Shown here: positions 6,001 to 7,163 of the stretch, in pieces
How the letters are laid out: the number at the start of each line of letters is the position of its first letter
How positions within the stretch are numbered: the stretch's first letter is position 1
From: an uncultured Clostridia bacterium
GTDB lineage: Bacteria > Bacillota > Clostridia > TANB77 > CAG-508
Assembly: GCA_934149115.1 (NCBI GenBank)
Contig: CAKPDW010000068.1
Location: 1 to 7,163, forward strand
DNA length: 7,163 bases
Reading direction: 5' to 3'
Made by a program: the position numbers and the translations under genes
Notes under the pieces: model-generated
The model's input: only the letters and a program-made list of their open reading frames with translations
What the model was told of the DNA's origin: nothing
The model's database searches: none

Positions 6001-7163
6001 GGTACATCATACTTATATGGATTATTTAATGAATATTTTCTCCAGTCACTATTATTAAATTCATGTAATAATATTTCTGTCTCATCATCATAAACCTTAA
6101 TCCATCCATTTTCCCCTAATAAATTAGTTGGATTTCCAAAATAAATTCCAATATTACTTGTTAAATTTTCCATAGATTCTGTAGATGAATCTGCCTTTAT
6201 AAATTGATCTGAAACCTGAGTCTCACCATCTTTAGTTTCTTTCATTATCATTCCATCTCTTTGACCTGAACTTCCTGTAGAACCATACCATTTAACAATA
6301 TAAGTATCATCATTTTCTTCTGTAGAAATTCCATTATATATTTTTAAAACATTCTTTTTTGAAACTAAATATCTTCCTGATGGGTTATTTACATATTCTC
6401 CAACAGTTACATTAAATCTTGCAACAGTTCCAGTTGGTTTTGAAAAAGTTAAAACTATCGTTCCTGTAGCAACATTTGATTTATATGGATTATCAAATTC
6501 ACTATTTGGATTATTATATCCTTCATAATACCCTTGAACAGGTATTTTTAACTCAACAGTATCAGCTCCAGTTACATTATAAGCCTCTAATGGATATGAC
6601 ACTCTTAATTGGAATTTATTACATCTTGCAGAATTATATGAATTATCATAACATTGATTTCTTATAGTACCATTATCATTTAACACTGCTTCTCTTGTTA
6701 CAGTAAATTTTTTTGTATTATTATCATATGTAAAATTAACATCTTCGTTAACCATCTCAACACTTACTGGATCATATCCATTTAATTGAGGAATAGTTCC
6801 CTCTAAATAAGCCTTTGATAAAAATAACTCATTCCTTGTCTCTTGCATACCAATATCAAAATCAAACACAGCCTTTTGATTTTCCTCATCAACAACATTA
6901 GTATTGTCCTTTAATTGTTCTAAATCTGTAAACTCCGCCTTAGTAGTTCCATACCAATCCATATTCAAATCAACATTTTTATTTATCTCTGTTCTTGTTC
7001 CATCAGAAGAAACATAAGTACCTGTCAAAGTTATTGAATTTACTTTACTATACTTTGAAGGATCATTACCAATTGCAGCATATTTCTGTGAATCATAAGA
7101 ATAATCCCCAGACCTTACAATACCTGTTAATAACTTCTGAGTTCCGTTATTTATTTGATTTAA
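1..7163 (-). CDS. Giant multidomain Cna-B/SpaA-type surface protein, internal fragment (open at both ends)
   Basis: Read from base 7163 on the minus strand, the frame runs 2387 codons without a stop to the window edge. There is no credible start, signal peptide, LPxTG sorting signal or stop inside, so this is the middle of a larger gene. The product is almost entirely beta-rich and Asn/Asp/Lys/Thr-rich with no membrane segment, typical of secreted cell-wall proteins. Five Cna-B/SpaA-type domains carry the E-box signature (Y-x-[LVI]-x-E-x-x-x-P-x-x-Y). Between and around them sit a seven-repeat propeller, an InlB-B-like domain, three tandem modules and the start of a MucBP-like repeat. Proteins of this build in Bacillota are normally sortase-anchored adhesins or matrix proteins; that role is inferred here. 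Codons are A/T-ending throughout except the last ~70. The existence of the gene is near certain; the exact function and ligand are not visible. Confidence 0.97.
234..614 (-). repeat. Inserted tandem module R3, diverged (residues 2184-2310)
   Basis: The third copy, about 127 residues, keeps the frame of R1 and R2: KDMEKYESSNKG (as in G-x-Y-E-A-T-N-S-G), then AYIPIDLTN, DFGYAIVTES, YYLHFGYYKDE and EDIFTINSVNTI. It has no cysteines and much lower identity, so it is either an older duplicate or specialised. It hands back directly to the second half of Cna-B domain 5. Confidence 0.7.
615..1049 (-). repeat. Inserted tandem module R2 (residues 2039-2183)
   Basis: The second copy matches R1 segment by segment: PYQSNAEYFKQNEQGKYEATNSG, then DNTEALVNT, VVVPLGG, DDMMYVYC, DITSTVGRI, YYIHFVYIKGS and NDKVEINNIDLYKV. 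It is about 20 residues shorter than R1 because it lacks R1's C-terminal extension (the FPEGYEQVCKKINGDLQG tail). Cysteines are at 2094, 2114 and 2132; the DDM-x-Y-x-Y-C cysteine is shared with R1. Confidence 0.75.
1050..1541 (-). repeat. Inserted tandem module R1 (residues 1875-2038)
   Basis: This is the first of three related modules. It opens PYQMAQEYFKKNEDGIYEATNSG, with conserved 'D-N-T-E-x-L-x-N-T' and 'V-V-V-P' segments. The strand-rich centre has DDMIYAYC, and DITSSEGRF follows. The end is YYIHFFYQKGN, then DDKVEIYDFQIYKV. The final 'Y-Y-[IL]-H-F-x-Y-x-K' and 'D-K-V-E-I-x-x-[FI]-x-[IL]-Y-K-V' strands resemble the closing strands of jelly-roll binding modules, but I cannot name a family. 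Cysteines occur at 1930, 1937, 1950 and 2029. Confidence 0.75.
1569..1637 (-). other. Short coiled coil at the start of the insertion (residues 1843-1865)
   Basis: Residues around LEQIEKEIENLIERINNVE place Leu/Ile/Val every three to four positions (L1844, I1847, I1851, L1854 or I1855, I1858, V1861), with Glu, Lys, Arg and Asn between. This is a three-heptad amphipathic helix in a protein that is otherwise all beta. It leaves the second strand of Cna-B domain 5 and may act as a stiff arm lifting the inserted modules out of the stalk, or as an oligomerisation point. Confidence 0.6.
1710..1979 (-). other. InlB-B-repeat-like small beta domain (residues 1729-1818)
   Basis: The segment FKITTDVEEVDGVKGGSISG, then MIPDENYEIVKITVNGEDY, then GSYTMPMFTNMIEDKKIVVKY, has the order of divergent InlB B-repeat domains: a strand with K-G-G-x-[IV]-S-G, then 'x-P-x-x-x-Y-x-I-x-x-[IV]-x-[VI]-N-G', then a final 'Y-x-[MF]-P-x-[FM]-x-x-[MI]-x-x-D-K-x-I-x-V-x-Y'. 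It joins the propeller to the next Cna-B domain and probably serves as a spacer. Family call is by pattern. Confidence 0.6.
2031..3311 (-). repeat. Seven-bladed beta-propeller-like repeat domain (residues 1285-1711)
   Basis: Seven copies of one motif follow each other: S-V-x-x-T-S-D-G-G-[IFY]-x-x-x-G-x-F, then a [SD]-I-x-L-x-N-G-x-x-L-[TK] strand, then N/D-G-M-I-[IV]-K-Y-x-x-x-G-E-x-E-W-x-K. Blades begin near residues 1300, 1369, 1432, 1495, 1562, 1606 and 1669, a period of about 63 residues. Six Trp strands (E-x-E-W-x-K type) follow blades 1-6. Blade 7 lacks its own Trp strand, but an equivalent one (K-A-I-W-G-T-T-F, W1287) precedes blade 1. That gives exactly seven Trp strands for seven blades, the hallmark of circular closure. 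The repeat resembles the 'W-x-K-x-x-G-G-x-x-x-D-x-x-x-S-x-x-x-T-x-D-G-G' propellers found in bacterial and archaeal secreted proteins. The ligand is unknown; a protein- or glycan-binding head is the natural inference. Confidence 0.8.
2349..2480 (-). repeat. Shortened, divergent propeller blade 5 (residues 1562-1605)
   Basis: This blade has 44 residues against about 63 for the others. It lacks the I-x-L-x-N-G-x-x-L-T strand-loop and goes directly from EIIVGSSMG to LIKYTAEGKDQWKK. Its Trp strand is strongly basic (DQWKKEIKKWGKN), unlike the acidic E-[CI]-E-W strands of its neighbours. It still retains the first strand, the I-K-Y strand and the Trp strand, so it counts as a blade. Confidence 0.7.
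3324..3626 (-). other. Cna-B/SpaA-type domain 4, adjoining the propeller (residues 1180-1280)
   Basis: The strand SFKLIKKDADTKQPLANIKF is a textbook SpaA start (candidate lysine K1185, followed by D-x-x-T and the 'PLANIKFAIY' strand). A TDEKGEITADLPQGLYKIVE unit leads to the E-box YKIVEVQAPEKY (E1255, P1259). The closing part, YYFRVGNPENMEKE, lacks an obvious 'I-E-N/D' acceptor strand. The chain instead runs straight into the first strand of the propeller at residue 1285. Either the acceptor lies elsewhere or this domain lacks the isopeptide bond. Confidence 0.8.
3627..4037 (-). other. Cna-B/SpaA-type domain 3 with Glu at the expected acceptor position (residues 1043-1179)
   Basis: It starts PTYNLEISKIKRI (candidate lysine K1051). 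A helical-looking charged insertion of about 20 residues (SDDEIKAKAEQVLASED) comes before the GAKFKLYKAG strand. The DENGKVTISNL turn and the E-box YTLKEIGVPEGY (E1128, P1132) are clear. The last strand VKLIIEESP has Glu (E1177) where domains 1, 2 and 5 have Asp, so the cross-link may be absent here. At 137 residues it is longer than a minimal Cna-B domain because of the insertion. Confidence 0.8.
4038..4376 (-). other. Cna-B/SpaA-type domain 2 (residues 930-1042)
   Basis: It starts with NLKIIKTEKDTDVPVARVKY, giving candidate isopeptide lysine K935, followed by the 'NGETSINGLKIGEEYTLNE' unit. The E-box reads YTLNEVKSEGYYV, with Glu E986 but without the usual Pro after it. The final strand IVKLEDEKIP puts D1039 at the acceptor position. 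It abuts domain 1 with essentially no linker, as in rod-like pilin and adhesin stalks. Confidence 0.8.
4377..4730 (-). other. Cna-B/SpaA-type domain 1 (residues 812-929)
   Basis: The first strand YDLELTKYQKN supplies the candidate isopeptide lysine K819. The GATYAIYEDG strand and the 'DGKLSLTGLYIGKTYVVKE' turn-strand unit are diagnostic. The E-box is YVVKEIKSPNEY with the catalytic-position Glu E869 and Pro P873. The domain closes with an EVEDEIK strand whose D925 sits where Asn or Asp accepts the isopeptide bond. In this family the Lys-Asn/Asp bond makes the domain resistant to stretching and proteolysis. All three candidate residues are present, so bond formation is plausible, though the acceptor alignment is by eye. 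Confidence 0.8.
4500..4524. repeat. Perfect 12-bp inverted repeat around one central base, inside the coding region
   Basis: The arms are agaagtagtaaa and tttactacttct, exact reverse complements around a single T at 4512. It lies within the codons for E-E-V-V-K-F-T-T-S in Cna-B domain 1. It could fold as a hairpin in DNA or mRNA with a slightly opened apex. No T-run follows in the usual terminator position, so it is not called a terminator. Confidence 0.6.
4731..5273 (-). other. DUF11-like beta-sandwich domain (residues 631-811)
   Basis: The region opens with the GSVAIAPQIAVVDKERR segment. Next come ATVNVEVNNNYSSTISEV and VKILGRIPFEG, then a long loop, and finally KQVITYDINIPQGLEYNE and PNKVGFMIAKK. 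The order 'v.v.v.N...s.i.nv.i.griP.eg' followed by a closing strand fits DUF11-type or related conserved-repeat sandwiches, which often precede Cna-B domains in Bacillota surface proteins. The last strand (KVGFMIAKK) leads directly into the first Cna-B strand (YDLELTKYQK) with no linker, suggesting a rigid joint. Family assignment is by pattern only. Confidence 0.45.
5274..5801 (-). other. Beta-sandwich-like stalk region (residues 455-630)
   Basis: The region begins after an Asp/Asn-rich linker, with strands around APFSIAKIDLSKN, QIRIEAVGDE and GTFLVKLPKDI. It continues with alternating hydrophobic strands (RFIKIITSNED, YMLTINCDITPD). The pattern, strand then 'lp.di.di.i' then a long loop, recalls uncharacterised repeat domains that precede Cna-B stalks in clostridial surface proteins. 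I cannot name a family. It has a single Cys in YMLTINCD, so there is no intradomain disulfide. Confidence 0.35.
5802..7163 (-). other. N-terminal beta-rich region of unknown fold (residues 1-454)
   Basis: This stretch of the giant protein has no motif I can assign. It alternates short hydrophobic strands with Asn/Asp/Gly/Thr turns, as in extracellular beta-sandwich adhesin domains. There is no hydrophobic leader at its start, so more protein precedes it. Residues 98-250 contain strand pairs such as KKFTVTREAV and FQLRVSYPLE that resemble DUF11-like sandwiches. The only two cysteines (C171 and C181, ten residues apart) lie here. Tryptophans are few (for example W70) and could pack sandwich cores. 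It may be two or three domains; I cannot fix boundaries from sequence alone. A host- or glycan-binding N-terminal region would fit the architecture, but nothing seen proves it. Confidence 0.45.

Overview
The whole window is the interior of one giant gene on the minus strand. Reading the reverse complement from base 7163 gives 2387 consecutive codons with no stop. The frame is open at both ends, so start, signal peptide, anchor and stop all lie outside. I see no second gene, RNA gene, promoter or terminator. Base composition is very AT-rich (roughly a quarter G+C) and codons are A/T-ending (AAA, GAA, TTA, AGA, AAT). Repeated Cna-B/SpaA-type modules point to a low-GC Bacillota, most likely an uncultured gut-type clostridium. 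That host guess is inference from style only.

The product is a modular extracellular, adhesin-like protein. N- to C-terminal (falling coordinates), residues numbered from the first codon in the window:
- 1-454: beta-rich region I cannot assign.
- 455-630 and 631-811: two further beta-sandwich-like regions, the second DUF11-like.
- 812-1280: four consecutive Cna-B/SpaA-type domains.
- 1285-1711: seven-repeat segment that reads as a complete seven-bladed beta-propeller with a 'velcro' closing strand.
- 1729-1818: small InlB-B-repeat-like domain.
- 1822-2376: a fifth Cna-B domain split by an insertion of about 470 residues, holding a short coiled coil and three tandem ~125-165-residue modules.
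- 2377 onward: first residues of what looks like a MucBP-type repeat, cut by the window edge.

The likely logic, by analogy with Gram-positive surface proteins, is a rigid stalk of isopeptide-stabilised Cna-B domains displaying ligand-binding modules (the propeller and the triple-module insertion). The C-terminal MucBP-like repeats and a cell-wall anchor would follow beyond base 1. The most unusual points are the propeller embedded in a Cna-B stalk, the Cna-B domain whose lysine and acceptor Asp are separated by more than 500 residues, and a sharp codon-usage change in the last ~70 codons, which suggests module shuffling.
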